A stretch of 64,000 bases of DNA from Oceanospirillum sp048270425 (GCA_048270425.1 JBLWSY010000010.1:65472-129471), one strand, 5' to 3'. Positions 33,915 to 42,912 are shown, counted from the stretch's first letter. A program made the numbers and translations. Notes: generated from the sequence alone by a model not told the origin.

Positions 33915-34823
33915 CTACAGCGAACTCTGCAGCCGGAAGTCTTTCGGGGTCAGGCCGGTTTGCTTACGAAAGAAGCGGGAGAAGTAGGAGGGGTCGGTAA
34001 AGCCCAGCTCAAAGCCGATATCGTTAATGCTGAGGTTGGAGTAGCGCAACATGCGTTTGCTCTCCTGCAGGACACGTTCGTGAATCAGCTTCTTGGGCGG
34101 GCAGTTGGCGACCCGCTGGCAGATATGATTCAGGCGGCTTTCGGAGACGCCGATGGTGGAGCAGTATTTGCTCAGCGGCCAGCGGTTGCGGAACTCCTGT
34201 TCGAGCTGTTCCGAGAAGCGGCGAAACAGGCGCAGTTCTTCACTGGCAACGGTCTGGGTTTCAGTATTTTCTGGTGCAAGGCGCATCATCTGTAACAGCA
34301 TAAGGCGCACGATGCTTTCAAGAGCAAAGTTCTTGTCGCTGTGTTCGCTCTGCCATTCATCCTGCAGGGCTTCAAAGCTGTGTTCCAGTCGATGCCAGAG
34401 TTTCAGCTGATCGTCGCTTAACAGACGCTTTTCAATACAGATGGGGCGGATATGTTCGCTGTCCAGCTGGTTGTTCTGGCTGTCGCTGAGCAGATACCAG
34501 ATCAGGGACTGATGCACGGTCAGCACGTAACCAGTAATACCCGGTTGGGTCATAAAGGAGTGAGGGATCGCAGGTGGCGTCAGAAAAACGCAGGCACCTT
34601 CGCAGTTGTAAACCGCTTCATCGATATAGAAGTGGCTTTTGCCGCCATGAATAAAGTGAATCTGCAGAAACTGGGCGTGCAGATGCACTGGCATATCACG
34701 ACCAAAGAAATCCGCCATGCGCCCCAGTACATCAAAGTGGATGGAGGCTTCAGCGAAGTGCTGGTCGTAATCCTGACCGATAACAATGTTGGGGATCCAT
34801 TCGTCGTTATGGTTTACCGGCAT
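33915..34823 (-). CDS. hpaA: AraC-family activator of 4-hydroxyphenylacetate catabolism
   Basis: 302 residues. The N-terminal cupin sensing domain (GRDMPVHLHAQFLQIHFIHGGKSHFYIDEAVY, FLTPPAIPHSFMTQ) and C-terminal AraC helix-turn-helix pair (WPLSKYCSTIGVSESRLNHICQRV and SINDIGFELGFTDPSYFSRFFRKQTGLTPKDFR) match HpaA, the activator of the hpa hydroxylase genes in enterics. It is transcribed toward the transporter and hpaR. The 20-bp direct repeats at 17529 could be one of its targets. Confidence 0.9.
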   Translation of the reverse strand: MPVNHNDEWIPNIVIGQDYDQHFAEASIHFDVLGRMADFFGRDMPVHLHAQFLQIHFIHGGKSHFYIDEAVYNCEGACVFLTPPAIPHSFMTQPGITGYVLTVHQSLIWYLLSDSQNNQLDSEHIRPICIEKRLLSDDQLKLWHRLEHSFEALQDEWQSEHSDKNFALESIVRLMLLQMMRLAPENTETQTVASEELRLFRRFSEQLEQEFRNRWPLSKYCSTIGVSESRLNHICQRVANCPPKKLIHERVLQESKRMLRYSNLSINDIGFELGFTDPSYFSRFFRKQTGLTPKDFRLQSSL

Positions 34824-34900
34824 GGGGCTTCAATCTGCTGACAAATTATGGGTCGTATTCAGACAAGCATAACCCAGCCTGTCTTGGTGTGAAGAAAAAA

Positions 34901-34937
34901 TCGCCCGGTGTTTTCGGGGTAGGAAAACACCGGGCGA
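34901..34937 (-). terminator. Terminator of the hpaGGHI operon
   Basis: TCGCCCGGTGTTTTC pairs perfectly with GAAAACACCGGGCGA around a 7-base loop; on the minus strand the stem is followed by TTTTTTC. It lies 63 bp after hpaI. Confidence 0.9.
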
Positions 34938-34999
34938 AAGAGGCATCTCTTTGTTTCTGTCTGAGAAGACAGGATCAGGACTGTTTTATCTGATGGTTG

Positions 35000-35809
35000 T
35001 CAGTAAACGGAGCCTTTTTCTGCTTTAGGGGCTTCGATATTGGCTTTGAACTTGGCCGCCAGATCGTTGGAGGACTTCATCAGCAGGCCGGTATCGGTAC
35101 CGACACCAACAAAGAGTGCGCCCAGTTCGATATAGCGCTGAGCCAGCGCCTGGTCAGCGATCAGAATGCCCGGTGCTTTTCCGGCAGCAACAATCTTGGC
35201 GATGCTCTCTTCAATCACCTTCTGCACTTCAGGGTGCCCCGGGTTGCCGATATAGCCCATAGAGGCGCTCAGGTCAGATGGGCCGATAAAGACGCCATCG
35301 ACACCTTCTGTGGCCAGAATGTCATCCAGATTCTCAACACCTTTCGGGGTTTCGATTTGAATCAGTACGCAGATTTCGTCATTGGCGGTCTGCAGATATT
35401 CCGGCATACGGTTGAAACCGGAAGCACGTGCCAGAGCGCTACCCACACCACGAATGCCCTGCGGTGGATAACGGGTTGCAGAAACGACATCCGCTGCCTG
35501 TTCACCGGTTTCCACCATAGGAGCCAGAATGGTCTGTGCGCCTAAGTCCAGAATCTGCTTGATGCGAACTGCATCCGGCCATGGCGGACGAACAATCGGA
35601 TGTGACGGGTAAGGTGCAATCGCCTGCAGCTGACCGAGAATGGTTTGCAGATCGTTTGGCGCGTGTTCGGCGTCGATCAGCAGCCAGTCAAAACCGGCAC
35701 CGGCCAGTAGTTCTGCGGTGTAGCTGTTTGCCAGACCCAGCCAAAGGCCGATCTGCGCGGTATCACCCTGTTTCAGGGCTTGCTTAAAGGTATTGGTTGG
35801 AGCGGGCAT
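35000..35809 (-). CDS. hpaI: 4-hydroxy-2-oxoheptanedioate aldolase
   Basis: 269 residues of the HpcH/HpaI class II pyruvate aldolase family. It splits 4-hydroxy-2-oxoheptanedioate into pyruvate and succinate semialdehyde, the last step of the pathway. Catalytic H49 in LLIDAEHAPND, R74 in PIVRPPWPD, metal-binding VLIQIETPKGVEN and VFIGPSDLSASMGY are visible. ATG 35809 has AGGAGA 6 bases upstream; the frame is open to 35896. It is the last gene of the minus-strand hpa operon. Confidence 0.95.
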   Translation of the reverse strand: MPAPTNTFKQALKQGDTAQIGLWLGLANSYTAELLAGAGFDWLLIDAEHAPNDLQTILGQLQAIAPYPSHPIVRPPWPDAVRIKQILDLGAQTILAPMVETGEQAADVVSATRYPPQGIRGVGSALARASGFNRMPEYLQTANDEICVLIQIETPKGVENLDDILATEGVDGVFIGPSDLSASMGYIGNPGHPEVQKVIEESIAKIVAAGKAPGILIADQALAQRYIELGALFVGVGTDTGLLMKSSNDLAAKFKANIEAPKAEKGSVY

Positions 35810-35846
35810 GTTGCTCTCCTGAAACCTGGTGGTTATCTGAAAATCG

Positions 35847-35876
35847 GTAGGTTGGATAAGCGAAGCGCCATCCGAC
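35847..35876. repeat. REP-like palindrome
   Basis: GTTGGAT...ATCCGAC arms around AAGCGAAGCGCC between hpaI and hpaH. It is similar in style to enteric REP units and to the GTAGGATGG repeats in this window, though not the same family. Confidence 0.55.
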
Positions 35877-35942
35877 GCTTCTCTTATGCCGAACAATCCG
35901 TCTTATCTGAAACGAACCACTTTTATTTAAAGAAGCAGCTAG

Positions 35943-36746
35943 TTATTTAAAGAAGCAGCTGATGCTACCCAGTGGGCCGTAATCCACCTGGAAGGTATCA
36001 CCTTTACGTGCGGCAACCGGACGGGTGAAAGAACCGCCCAGAATGATCTGACCCGGCTCCAGTGTGATGCCGTATGGGTGCAGACGGTTTGCCAGCCATG
36101 CCACGCCGTTTGCCGGGTGATTCAGTACACCAGCAGCAACACCGGTTTCTTCGATCACGCCATTACGGTACATCATGGCGGATACCCAGCGCAGATCCAT
36201 CTCGGATGGTTTGATCGGACGACCACCCATGATGATGCCGCCGTTGGCTGCGTTATCAGCGATGGTGTCGAACACTTTACGTGGACGACCGGATTCCGGG
36301 TCGATGGACTGAGAACGGGCATCGATCAGTTCCAGCGCCGGAATCACGTAATCGGTGGCGTTGTAAACATCAAAGATGGTGCAGTTCGGGCCGGACAGAG
36401 GCTTCTTCAGAATGAAGGCCAGTTCCACTTCGATACGGGGCACGATAAAACGATCAGTCGGGATATCACCGGCATCTTCAAACAGCATATCGTCCAGCAG
36501 CGTGCCGTAATCCGGCTCATCAATCTGGGAGGACATCTGCATGGCGCGGGAGGTCAGGCCGATTTTGTGGCCGATGATCTTACGACCTTCTGCCAGCTTA
36601 AGTTTCAGCCATTCGCTCTGAATCTTATAAGCGTCAGGAATGGTGATCTCAGGGTATTGCAGGGAGATCTGACGAATCTGTTTGCGGTCTTTTTCAGCCT
36701 GATGCAGCTGTGCCGCGCAATCTTTAATAATCTCTTCGGAAAGCAT
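35943..36746 (-). CDS. hpaH: 2-oxohept-3-ene-1,7-dioate (OHED) hydratase
   Basis: 267 residues of the fumarylacetoacetate-hydrolase/MhpD hydratase family. It adds water to 2-oxohept-3-enedioate (HHDD isomer product), giving 4-hydroxy-2-oxoheptanedioate for HpaI. IIGHKIGLTSRAMQMSSQIDEPDYGTLLDDML, PRIEVELAFIL, IPALELIDAR and the terminal GQIILGGSFTRPVAARKGDTFQVDYGPLGSI are HpaH/MhpD landmarks. ATG 36746 has AGGA upstream. Confidence 0.95.
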   Translation of the reverse strand: MLSEEIIKDCAAQLHQAEKDRKQIRQISLQYPEITIPDAYKIQSEWLKLKLAEGRKIIGHKIGLTSRAMQMSSQIDEPDYGTLLDDMLFEDAGDIPTDRFIVPRIEVELAFILKKPLSGPNCTIFDVYNATDYVIPALELIDARSQSIDPESGRPRKVFDTIADNAANGGIIMGGRPIKPSEMDLRWVSAMMYRNGVIEETGVAAGVLNHPANGVAWLANRLHPYGITLEPGQIILGGSFTRPVAARKGDTFQVDYGPLGSISCFFK

Positions 36747-36854
36747 CTTGATAGTCCTGTGTGCAAACCGTTGGTCGTTTTGATGGTCGATCATCTGGCC
36801 GACCAACGGTTTTTTTTATTCTTGTTGTTACAGGCTGTGAAAGAAATCCTAAGG

Positions 36855-36940
36855 TAGGATGGGCTAAGGGCACGCAGTGGCCGAGCCCATCAATAGATCT
36901 CGGAATTTGATGGGCACGCTTCGCTTTGCACCATCCTACG
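36855..36940. repeat. 86-bp palindromic element (MITE-like)
   Basis: Outer arms GTAGGATGG (36855-36863) and CCATCCTAC (36932-36940) and inner arms GCCCATCA (36886) and TGATGGGC (36909-36916) form an imperfect long hairpin in the 258-bp gap between hpaG2 and hpaH. The right half is repeated at 12562-12593 in the opposite orientation. Confidence 0.8.
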
Positions 36941-37004
36941 ATCCTGTTTTACCTGCTTAGATGATTACGTTCACAGCCTTTTGACGTTGGATTAAACCGC
37001 GGGG

Positions 37005-37769
37005 TTAGCCCAGCGTTTTCAGGTAGTCGTCTTCGCTGATGATGTGGTTCACCAGACGACCAACGCCTTCAACCTCTGTGACGATCTCATCACCCGGCTT
37101 CACATCCGCCAGACCTTCCGGCGTACCGGTAAAGATCATATCGCCCGGTTCCAGGGTCATGATGTTGCTCAGGTATTCCACCAGATAAGGAATGTTGAAT
37201 ACCAGATCTGAGGTGTTGCCTTCCTGCTTCAGTTCACCGTTGATATAGGTGCGCAGAGTCAGGTTGTGCGGATCGGCAACGTCGTTAGCGTCAACAATGT
37301 AAGGGCCAACCGGCGTACAGGTGTCACGACTCTTAACCCGCAGGTTCGGACGATAGTAGTTTTCCAGATAGTCACGGATCGCGTAGTCGTTACCTACGGT
37401 GTAGCCGCCGATGTAATCCATCGCGTCTTCACGGGAAACGTTTTTCGCGGTTTTACCGATGATGGCGACCAGTTCGCACTCGTAGTGCATGTAATCCACG
37501 TTGTCCGGACGGTAGGTGTTTTTGTTGTGACCCAGCAGCGTGTTCGGTGCTTTCAGGAACACCAGAGGTTCGTCCGGAGCCTTGAAAGACAGCTCGGCAG
37601 CGTGGTCAGCATAGTTGATCGCCAGAACAAAGATCTTGCCGTCGCAAGGTGGCTGCCAGTCAGCATCTGCCTGAGCAATAACAGTACCGTCAGCCAGAAC
37701 AGCATCCAGATTGTCGTTAACGGTAACGTTGGTTAGTTCACCGTTTAAAAGAATACGTGCGCGTTTCAT
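37005..37769 (-). CDS. hpaG2: Homoprotocatechuate bifunctional isomerase/decarboxylase, C-terminal-type subunit
   Basis: 254 residues, one fumarylacetoacetase-type domain. It corresponds to the C-terminal half of E. coli HpaG (HpcE): FVLAINYADHAAEL, PLVFLKAPNTLLGH, MHYECELVAIIGKTAKNV, VGNDYAIRDYLENYYRPNLRVKSRD, PGDMIFTGTPEG. The metal-binding E-x-E and D residues are present. With the gene at 37782 it decarboxylates OPET and isomerises the product (HHDD to OHED). It follows its partner by 12 bp. Confidence 0.93.
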   Translation of the reverse strand: MKRARILLNGELTNVTVNDNLDAVLADGTVIAQADADWQPPCDGKIFVLAINYADHAAELSFKAPDEPLVFLKAPNTLLGHNKNTYRPDNVDYMHYECELVAIIGKTAKNVSREDAMDYIGGYTVGNDYAIRDYLENYYRPNLRVKSRDTCTPVGPYIVDANDVADPHNLTLRTYINGELKQEGNTSDLVFNIPYLVEYLSNIMTLEPGDMIFTGTPEGLADVKPGDEIVTEVEGVGRLVNHIISEDDYLKTLG

Positions 37770-37781
37770 GGTGACTTCCCC

Positions 37782-38534
37782 TTAACCCAGCTCTGCTTCG
37801 TTGATGACTTTGTTCTCCAAACGACCGATGGAATCGATCTCGATGGCAACGGTATCACCGGCTTTCAGTGCCAGCTTTTCTGTACGCAGTGGCGTACCGG
37901 CGATAATCAGATCGCCTTCCTGCAGGGTCATAAAGCTGCTCAGGTAGCTGACGATTGTTGGCAGGCTGTGAACCAGCTGATCGGTGCTGGTGCTGTGAAC
38001 CAGTTCGTCGTTAATAAAGGTGTTGATCGCCAGTTTTTCCGGGCTGGAAACATCTTCTTTATTCACAACCCATGGGCCTATGGGGCAGAAACCATCACGG
38101 CACTTGGCTTTTACCGCAGGACGATAGAAAGAACCTTCAGCCAGAGAGACTTCGTTGACGATGGTGTAACCGGTAACGTAATCCATGGCGTTCTCTTCAG
38201 AAACGCGGGTGGCCTGTTTGCCGATGACGATACCCAGAGATGGGCCTGCATAAATAGTGGTGCCGTCTGCAGGAGCCGGGATCGCTGCGCCATAACCGAT
38301 ATGAGTGTTAGGGGTTTTGATGTGCAGTACCGGCGTTTTCGGCGGATTAACATGGGGCTTTTCGTTAAAAGCCTGCTCCAGGCTGGCGCAAAGCTCTTTG
38401 TCGTTCAGCGCGATGCCAAACACGGTGCCTGTGGTTGCAGGCAGCCATTGCTGTGACGTCATGTCCTGCTTTTGATTCGGGTCGATAGCCAGCTCAGTTG
38501 CTACGCCATCCTTCAGGATTCGGCTGTGCCTCAT
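37782..38534 (-). CDS. hpaG1: Homoprotocatechuate bifunctional isomerase/decarboxylase, N-terminal-type subunit
   Basis: 250 residues, the counterpart of the N-terminal half of E. coli HpaG: VFGIALNDKELCASLEQAF, PPKTPVLHIKTPNTHIGYG, GPSLGIVIGKQATRVSEENAMDYVTGYTIVNEVSL, GDLIIAGTPL. GGAG precedes the ATG. First gene of the minus-strand operon G1-G2-H-I, facing hpaE across a region with three HpaR-type palindromes. Confidence 0.92.
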   Translation of the reverse strand: MRHSRILKDGVATELAIDPNQKQDMTSQQWLPATTGTVFGIALNDKELCASLEQAFNEKPHVNPPKTPVLHIKTPNTHIGYGAAIPAPADGTTIYAGPSLGIVIGKQATRVSEENAMDYVTGYTIVNEVSLAEGSFYRPAVKAKCRDGFCPIGPWVVNKEDVSSPEKLAINTFINDELVHSTSTDQLVHSLPTIVSYLSSFMTLQEGDLIIAGTPLRTEKLALKAGDTVAIEIDSIGRLENKVINEAELG

Positions 38535-38647
38535 GGCGAAATCTCCAGTTTCTTGGATTCTTGAATGTATGGATACGAAATCAGTATCTATGCCAATTAC
38601 TTTCTATGTTAAGTAGTTTTGCTATTAAGGCTGGGAATGTCAATAAC

Positions 38648-38659
38648 TTAATATGTTAA
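38648..38659. promoter_or_regulatory. Putative HpaR operator in the hpaG1-hpaE divergent region
   Basis: TTAATATGTTAA, 114 bp upstream of the hpaG1 start. It shares all 12 bases with the site pair at 38803 and 38824. Confidence 0.7.
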
Positions 38660-38802
38660 TTAAATTCCTGATCCCGTGACCGGTTTCTCCCGGTTCAGTA
38701 TTTATCTGCTCTGTGGAGCAGTTCTTGTCGTTTTTGCCTAAGAGTAGACTAAAGTTATCAGACCAATTTTAGTTTCAGGAGCAACTTCTGAGTTGACAAT
38801 CG

Positions 38803-38835
38803 TTAATATGTTAAATAAATTGATTAATATGTTAA
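38803..38835. promoter_or_regulatory. Tandem putative HpaR operators upstream of hpaE
   Basis: TTAATATGTTAA at 38803-38814 and 38824-38835, exactly 21 bp apart, two helical turns. They lie about 140-175 bp before the hpaE start. The rest of the 442-bp divergent gap holds no gene. Confidence 0.75.
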
Positions 38836-38976
38836 GTTGTTAGCCGGCAGGATGAGTTCAGCCTCGTTGCCGGACACAACAGCGGCTCACTCTTTACAGA
38901 CTGACGATTTTACAGACAGGCGATTGGCTCACCAGGAGCTGTCGGCTAAGTGCATACGGTAGGACGGAAACGAACA

Positions 38977-40440
38977 ATGATTAAGAACCTGATTAACGGC
39001 AAATGGGTAGAAAGCCCGGAAACTTTTGAAACCGTAAACCCGGCAACCGGTGACGTTCTGGCTGAGGTAGCACACGCGACCCCACAACAGGTCGCAGCAG
39101 CAACTCAGGCAGCAAAAGATGCATTTCCTGCGTGGGCCAATATGCCGATTGCGAAGCGTTCTAAAATCATCGAAAAACTGGGTGACCTGATCGGTGAGAA
39201 TGTTGAAAAGATTGCTCAGTTGGAAACCGCGGATACCGGTCTGCCGATCTACCAGACTCAGAATGCGCTGATTCCACGTTCTTCCAACAACTTCTACTTC
39301 TTTGCTGAGAAGTCCCGTCAGATGAACGGTCACACCTATCCGATGGATGACCAGATGCTGAACTACACCCTGTATCAGCCAACGGGTGTGTGCGCTCTGA
39401 TCTCGCCATGGAACGTCCCTTTTATGACCGGTACCTGGAAAACAGCTCCTGCGCTGGCGCTGGGTAACACTGCGGTGATGAAGCAGTCTGAGCTGTCGCC
39501 ACTGTCGACGGATTTTCTGGGCCATCTGGCTCTGGAAGCCGGTGTGCCAGCAGGCGTATTCAACATCGTTCACGGTTTCGGCGGCACCACAGGTAACGCC
39601 CTGATCACTGACCCGAACATCAATGCGATCTCTTTCACCGGTGGTACTGCAACCGGTAAGCACATCATCGCAAATGCTGGCCTGAAAAAATTCTCTATGG
39701 AGCTGGGTGGTAAGTCACCGGTTATCATCTTTGATGACTGTGACTACGAGCGTGCTCTGGATGCTGCGGTATTCGGTATCTTCTCGATTAATGGTGAGCG
39801 TTGTACTGCCGGTTCTCGTCTGTTTGTTCAGGAAGGTATCTACGACAAGTTCTGTGAAGAGTTCGCAGCACGCGCTAATAAGATTAAGGTTGGCGATCCT
39901 ACCGAGATGGACACTAAGGTGGGCTCTCTGATCAGTCAGGCGCACTGGGAGAAAGTAACCGGTTACATCAAGCTGGGTATCGAAGAGGGTGCAACTCTGA
40001 TCGCTGGTGGCCCTGACAAGCCGGTTAATGAGCTGCCGGATCACCTGAAAGGTGGTCACTTTGTTCGTCCGACGGCATTCCGTGATGTGACCAACGATAT
40101 GCGTATCGCCCGCGAAGAGATCTTCGGTCCTGTGGCGGTGATCATTCCGTTTAAAGATGAAGAAGATGTGATCCGCATGGCGAACGACAACGACTACGGT
40201 CTGGCGTCTTACCTGTGGACTCAGGATGTGGGCAAGGTACATCGCATCGCCAACCGCATCGAAGCGGGCATGATGTTCGTAAACAGCCAGAACGTCCGTG
40301 ATCTGCGCACGCCGTTCGGTGGTGTTAAGGCGTCCGGTACCGGTCGTGAAGGCGGTGATTACAGCTTCGAAGTGTTCTGTGAACCTAAGAATGTCTGCAT
40401 CAGCATGGGCTCACACCATATTCCTAAATGGGGCGTGTGA
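38977..40440 (+). CDS. hpaE: 5-carboxymethyl-2-hydroxymuconate semialdehyde dehydrogenase
   Basis: 487 residues, NAD-dependent. It oxidises the ring-cleavage product CHMS to 5-carboxymethyl-2-hydroxymuconate. Catalytic C276 in INGERCTAGS, E242 in SMELGGKSP and N145 in ISPWNVPF are present, and the C-terminus EVFCEPKNVCISMGSHHIPKWGV is typical of HpaE. ATG 38977 is preceded by GGA-rich sequence; a GTG at 38950 is less likely. It starts the + strand hpaE-hpaF unit. Confidence 0.95.
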   Translation: MIKNLINGKWVESPETFETVNPATGDVLAEVAHATPQQVAAATQAAKDAFPAWANMPIAKRSKIIEKLGDLIGENVEKIAQLETADTGLPIYQTQNALIPRSSNNFYFFAEKSRQMNGHTYPMDDQMLNYTLYQPTGVCALISPWNVPFMTGTWKTAPALALGNTAVMKQSELSPLSTDFLGHLALEAGVPAGVFNIVHGFGGTTGNALITDPNINAISFTGGTATGKHIIANAGLKKFSMELGGKSPVIIFDDCDYERALDAAVFGIFSINGERCTAGSRLFVQEGIYDKFCEEFAARANKIKVGDPTEMDTKVGSLISQAHWEKVTGYIKLGIEEGATLIAGGPDKPVNELPDHLKGGHFVRPTAFRDVTNDMRIAREEIFGPVAVIIPFKDEEDVIRMANDNDYGLASYLWTQDVGKVHRIANRIEAGMMFVNSQNVRDLRTPFGGVKASGTGREGGDYSFEVFCEPKNVCISMGSHHIPKWGV

Positions 40441-40510
40441 TTTTTAATGTTTTATTCGGAGTGCACTGGATGCACTCCGGTAACGTCTGTTGCTGACAGT
40501 GAGGTGACCT

Positions 40511-40897
40511 ATGCCGCATTTTATTGTGGAGTATTCCGATAATTTGCACGAGAAGCTGGATTTTCAGCCGCTGTTCAAAGCGTTGCATGAGTACGTGGTA
40601 TCCACCGGTGCTTTCCCGATCGGTGGTGTGCGTAGCCGGGCAATTCGTTGCTATGACTATCGTGTGGCGGATGGCCGCGACGAGTTTGCCTTTCTGAACC
40701 TGAATCTGAAGATCGGACATGGCCGTGATATGACGCTGAAGCAGCAGGTTGCGGAAAAGGTATTTGAGATTCTGTGTGATTGGATGAAACCGGTTACAGA
40801 CAATGATTACTGCCAGATCTCTTTTGAGATGACAGAGCTTGATCCGGTACTGAAATTTAATAAAAACAATATCCACCCACTTTTCGCGGGTAAATAG
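40511..40897 (+). CDS. hpaF: 5-carboxymethyl-2-hydroxymuconate delta-isomerase
   Basis: 128 residues of the tautomerase superfamily. After Met removal the N-terminal Pro (MPHFIVEYSDNL) is the catalytic base. FNLNLKI-like LNLNLKIGHGRDMTLKQQVAEKVFEIL and SFEMTELDP are HpaF (CHMI) marks. It isomerises CHM to OPET for HpaG. GAGGTGACCT precedes the ATG, 70 bp after hpaE. Confidence 0.94.
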   Translation: MPHFIVEYSDNLHEKLDFQPLFKALHEYVVSTGAFPIGGVRSRAIRCYDYRVADGRDEFAFLNLNLKIGHGRDMTLKQQVAEKVFEILCDWMKPVTDNDYCQISFEMTELDPVLKFNKNNIHPLFAGK

Positions 40898-41003
40898 CTT
40901 GAGGGTGAGAGAGTGGATTTTTGTTTTGATGTATATATTGAATTAGATACATAAATTTTATCAATGATTCTCTTTTGGTATCGCAAATAATGTTGTATCT
41001 TGG

Positions 41004-41025
41004 AAATCTGATCTAGGTCAGATTT
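41004..41025 (+). promoter_or_regulatory. Palindrome upstream of the TRAP operon
   Basis: AAATCTGA-TCTAGG-TCAGATTT, an 8-bp perfect inverted repeat with a 6-bp spacer, 292 bp before dctP in the 419-bp gap after hpaF. The regulator is not known; it is not the HpaR-type motif. Nothing else was recognised in the gap. Confidence 0.55.
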
Positions 41026-41316
41026 TAAATTCGATGGCTTTGATCTGTACCCTTGTTGGTTGAAATGAGCACGGCTACAGCTTTTTTCACTGGTACGGAA
41101 TCTGTTAGCGAGTTGAATTTGATACAGAAACTGTTTTTCAGAGTTTTAAAGTGATTTAAAACAGGTTTCAGCAGGCGAAGATCTGCAGAAGCTTTCTGAA
41201 AATAGGTGTTCTTAATAATAAAAAGTGCACTAACAACGATAAAAAGCGTGATCTATGGCCTGTACGATCCCTACTGCACGGCTGGCCATAGGGCAAAACC
41301 TAAGCAGGAGACAACA

Positions 41317-42375
41317 ATGACAATAATGAAGAAAACCTTCAAAAAAGCCCTGGTTGGTCTGACGTTAGGCGCCACAATGATGGCCTCTAATGCAGCCTTT
41401 TCTGAAACTATTCTGCGGGTAGGTACCTGGTTGCCACCAACGGCTGCGCAGAATGCTGTTGTTTGGCCTACGTGGGCTAAATGGGTAGAAGAGGCGACTG
41501 AAGGACGCGTAAAAATCAAAATTGAACAAGGATTAGGTCACCCTAAAACCATGTTCAACCTGGTAGAAGATGGTGTAATCGACGCATCTTTCAGCTATCA
41601 CGGTTATGTACCGGGTCGTTTCAAGCTGCCACAAGCGGTTGAACAGCCTGGTTTGGGTGTCGGCGCGGAAGCTGCATCTGTCGCTCTCTGGAAAGTGTAT
41701 GACAAACACTTCCGTCAGGCGGGCGAATTCGAAGGTCTGGAAGTTCTGGGTATGTTCACCCACGGTCCTGGCCTGATACACACAAAAGAGCCAATCAACT
41801 CCCTTGCAGATCTGGAAGGCAAGAAGATCCGTGTAGGTGGTGGTGTTCAGAGTGTTCTGGCTGAGCGTATGCATGTCACACCTGTTGGTGCTCCGGCTCC
41901 GAAAGTGTACGAAATGCTGCAGCAGGGCGTTATTGATGGTGTATTCATCCCTATGGGTGAGCAGAAGTCTCTGCGTCTGAACGAAGTAACCAACCACGTA
42001 ACGGTTCTGCCTGGTGGTATGTATCTGGGTAGCTTCTCCATGTTCATCAATCCTGAGTTCATGGAAGACCTGTCTGAGAAAGACCGTGCAGCGATCCGTC
42101 GTGTATCCGGTCTGCGTCTGTCTGCACTGGCAGGTAGCGCCTGGGACGGTGCCGATATGGATGGCTACAAAGCCGCTCAGGAAGCTGGCGTGAACGTGAA
42201 GCGTATTTCTAAAAACGATGCCATGTACAAAGAGTTCGTCGAGCTGACCAAAGGTATGGATCAGGTTTGGATCGACTCTGTATCCGATCGTGATGTTGAT
42301 GCGAAAGCAGCACTTGAAGAGATGCGCAAAATCGCTCGTGACTACGAAGCTAATATGAAAACTGCTGGTAACTGA
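41317..42375 (+). CDS. dctP: TRAP transporter periplasmic substrate-binding protein (DctP)
   Basis: 352 residues. Signal peptide KKALVGLTLGATMMASNAAFS, mature ETILRVGTWLPPTAAQNAVVWPTWAKWVEEATEGRVKIKIEQG. DctP signature parts include FNLVEDGVIDASFSYHGYVPGRF, LADLEGKKIRVGGGVQSVLAERM and YEMLQQGVIDGVFIPMGE. ATG 41317 has AGGAG 7 bases upstream. First gene of dctPQM, downstream of hpaEF, so a 4-hydroxyphenylacetate-like acid is the probable substrate; that is from context only. Confidence 0.93.
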   Translation: MTIMKKTFKKALVGLTLGATMMASNAAFSETILRVGTWLPPTAAQNAVVWPTWAKWVEEATEGRVKIKIEQGLGHPKTMFNLVEDGVIDASFSYHGYVPGRFKLPQAVEQPGLGVGAEAASVALWKVYDKHFRQAGEFEGLEVLGMFTHGPGLIHTKEPINSLADLEGKKIRVGGGVQSVLAERMHVTPVGAPAPKVYEMLQQGVIDGVFIPMGEQKSLRLNEVTNHVTVLPGGMYLGSFSMFINPEFMEDLSEKDRAAIRRVSGLRLSALAGSAWDGADMDGYKAAQEAGVNVKRISKNDAMYKEFVELTKGMDQVWIDSVSDRDVDAKAALEEMRKIARDYEANMKTAGN

Positions 42376-42387
42376 GTGGAGTAGTGT

Positions 42388-42912
42388 ATGTCTCTCGCAA
42401 TGCTTCCTAAGTGGGTGGCAGAGCACTACGAAGAAAAAGGGCCAGTCGTATGGCTGGCCTTTTTCCTTGAGGCCTGTGCGGCGGTAGTGTTGTTTGCTTT
42501 GATGGTTCTGACTTGCATGGACGTAATCGGGCGATACTTTTTCGATAACGCTGTGAATGGTGCCGTAGAGCTGACAGAGATTGGTCTTGCTGTGATTGTT
42601 TTTGCACAGATGCCGATTGTTACCTGGCGGGGTGGCCATGTTGTGGTGGATATTCTGGACAGCTTTATCAGTAACAAACTGATGCGTGTACTGGGTTTGT
42701 TTTCTGCACTGCTGATGTCCGGAGGTCTCTACTTCCTAGCTGAACGTATGTTCTATCTGGGCGACCGTTCCCTGAGTCGGGACGTGGTAACGGAATACCT
42801 TGAAATACCAGTAGGTTATATCGTGCAGTACATTGCAGTGATGAGTTACGCCACTGCTGCCCTGATGATCACCTATGGCGTCTATCGAATCATTATCGAA
42901 ACCCGTGACTGA
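42388..42912 (+). CDS. dctQ: TRAP transporter small membrane subunit (DctQ)
   Basis: 174 residues, four membrane segments. CMDVIGRYFFDNAVNGAVELTEIGLAVIVFAQMPIVTWRGGHVVVDIL is the DctQ signature. It follows dctP by 12 bp and precedes dctM. Confidence 0.93.
   Translation: MSLAMLPKWVAEHYEEKGPVVWLAFFLEACAAVVLFALMVLTCMDVIGRYFFDNAVNGAVELTEIGLAVIVFAQMPIVTWRGGHVVVDILDSFISNKLMRVLGLFSALLMSGGLYFLAERMFYLGDRSLSRDVVTEYLEIPVGYIVQYIAVMSYATAALMITYGVYRIIIETRD

Noticed and set aside
41533..42639. 368-codon open frame on the - strand across dctP and dctQ
   Set aside because: Antisense to two recognisable TRAP genes; His/Thr/Arg-rich translation typical of a reverse-strand shadow.
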